From: Liquidambar formosana
Lineage: Eukaryota; Streptophyta; Magnoliopsida; Saxifragales; Altingiaceae
Assembly (NCBI GenBank): GCA_039720395.1
Contig: CM077827.1
Span: 18,153,822-18,217,821 of the forward strand
Reading direction: 5' to 3'
Length of the DNA stretch: 64,000 bases
Part shown: piece after piece, positions 63,476 through 64,000 of the stretch
Numbering within the stretch: position 1 is the stretch's first letter
Layout: every line of letters begins with the position of its first letter
Notes under the pieces: model-generated
Told to the model about the DNA's origin: nothing
What the model saw: the letters and a program-made list of their open reading frames with translations, nothing else
The model's database searches: none
Position numbers and translations under genes: made by a program

Positions 63476-64000
63476 TTTACTCATAGCAAGCATTGACCCT
63501 TGCTTATGTGTTTTTAAGTATTGACTTCTATTCATGGAATTTCTTTTTAGATTTTCAGTATGGATGTTGAATTCTATCCATCATGGGTTCTCGTTTGAGT
63601 AATGACTCTTACCCATACGATGTCTTATTGGCTCACCTGAGTATTGACCTATACTCATTCCGAGTACTGATATATACTCATCCTAAGTATTGACCCATTC
63701 TTACCCTGAATATTATCTCATATTCATCTTGAGTATTGACCCATACTCACCCTATGTATTGACCCGTACTGATTCTAATCATTAAAGCATATTTGTCTCG
63801 AGTATTGACTAGTACTCATCCCGAGTGTTGACCTTCACTCTGAATACTGATTCCTATTCCTTTCGAGTATTGACTGGTACTCACTCCGAGTGTTGACCTC
63901 CACTCATATTCATCCCTACTCCTTTCAAGTATTGACTATTACTCACCCTGAGTATTGACCTTCACTCCCAATACCGATTCTCTTCGAGTATTGACTTGTA
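63476..64000 (+). repeat. Gamma hairpin array, irregular section to window edge
   Basis: Irregular units with loop TTGAC and varied stems, including ATGGAT/ATCCAT (63560-63581) and GAATA/TATTC (63842-63859). It continues past the window edge. Confidence 0.82.

Larger units (their letters stand above)
54591..64000 (+). mobile_element. LTR retrotransposon gamma, non-autonomous relative of alpha and beta, cut by window edge
   Basis: A TGTCACACCCC LTR start abuts virus sequence. Then follow a 3,148-bp LTR, tRNA-Arg-like primer site, leader and an intact gag, after which protease, RT, RNase H and most of integrase are missing. A scrap of integrase C-terminal coding (about 60855-60905), the conserved non-coding blocks and a hairpin array follow. 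The 3' LTR lies beyond the window, so the target duplication cannot be checked (left flank GGTGG). Gag and LTR differ clearly from alpha and beta, so it is an older or separate lineage. Confidence 0.9.

Overview
The window is plant nuclear DNA made entirely of nested mobile sequence. I recognise no host gene. The layers are an endogenous pararetrovirus (family Caulimoviridae) with florendovirus-like architecture and three related long-LTR Ty3/gypsy retrotransposons of the Tat/Ogre type. Introns, TATA boxes, tRNA-primed retroelements and plant mobile domain coding point to an angiosperm, probably a eudicot. The species cannot be told from the sequence alone.

Layout. (1) 1-2700: inverted 3'-to-5' piece of the pararetrovirus, cut by the window edge. 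(2) 2701-2726: short filler junction. (3) 2727-10546: pararetrovirus copy A, one full 7,820-bp genome unit from primer-binding site to primer-binding site, with a long polyprotein frame (movement protein, coat protein, protease, RT, RNase H) broken by two stops, and an intact second ORF. (4) 10547-14044: copy B in tandem, frame-shifted by a 22-bp duplication and truncated in the coat protein region. (5) 14042-14111 plus 52735-54590: copy C, fused out of order to B and later split by a retrotransposon. (6) 14112-52734: retrotransposon beta (minus strand), flanked by the 5-bp duplication CAATG. (7) 16602-33948: retrotransposon alpha (plus strand), inserted in beta's 3' LTR and flanked by GGGTG. 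(8) 54591-64000: retrotransposon gamma (plus strand), also inserted in copy C, non-autonomous (gag only), running off the right edge.

Order of events: virus integration, then beta into virus copy C, then alpha into a beta LTR; gamma entered copy C independently. The alpha LTRs (2,916 bp each) differ at roughly fifteen positions by eye, so the insertion is young.

Alpha has an intact pol but a gag-pro broken by a 136-bp deletion. Beta has an intact gag-pro but a pol with two stops. Both carry an intact 428-codon antisense ORF with its own TATA box. Beta also carries a seven-exon antisense plant mobile domain gene that alpha has lost by recombination between GC-rich foldback repeats. Between pol and the 3' LTR all three elements carry long arrays of short hairpins whose stems change sequence but stay self-complementary around a near-constant loop. 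I consider these arrays the most unusual signal in the window.
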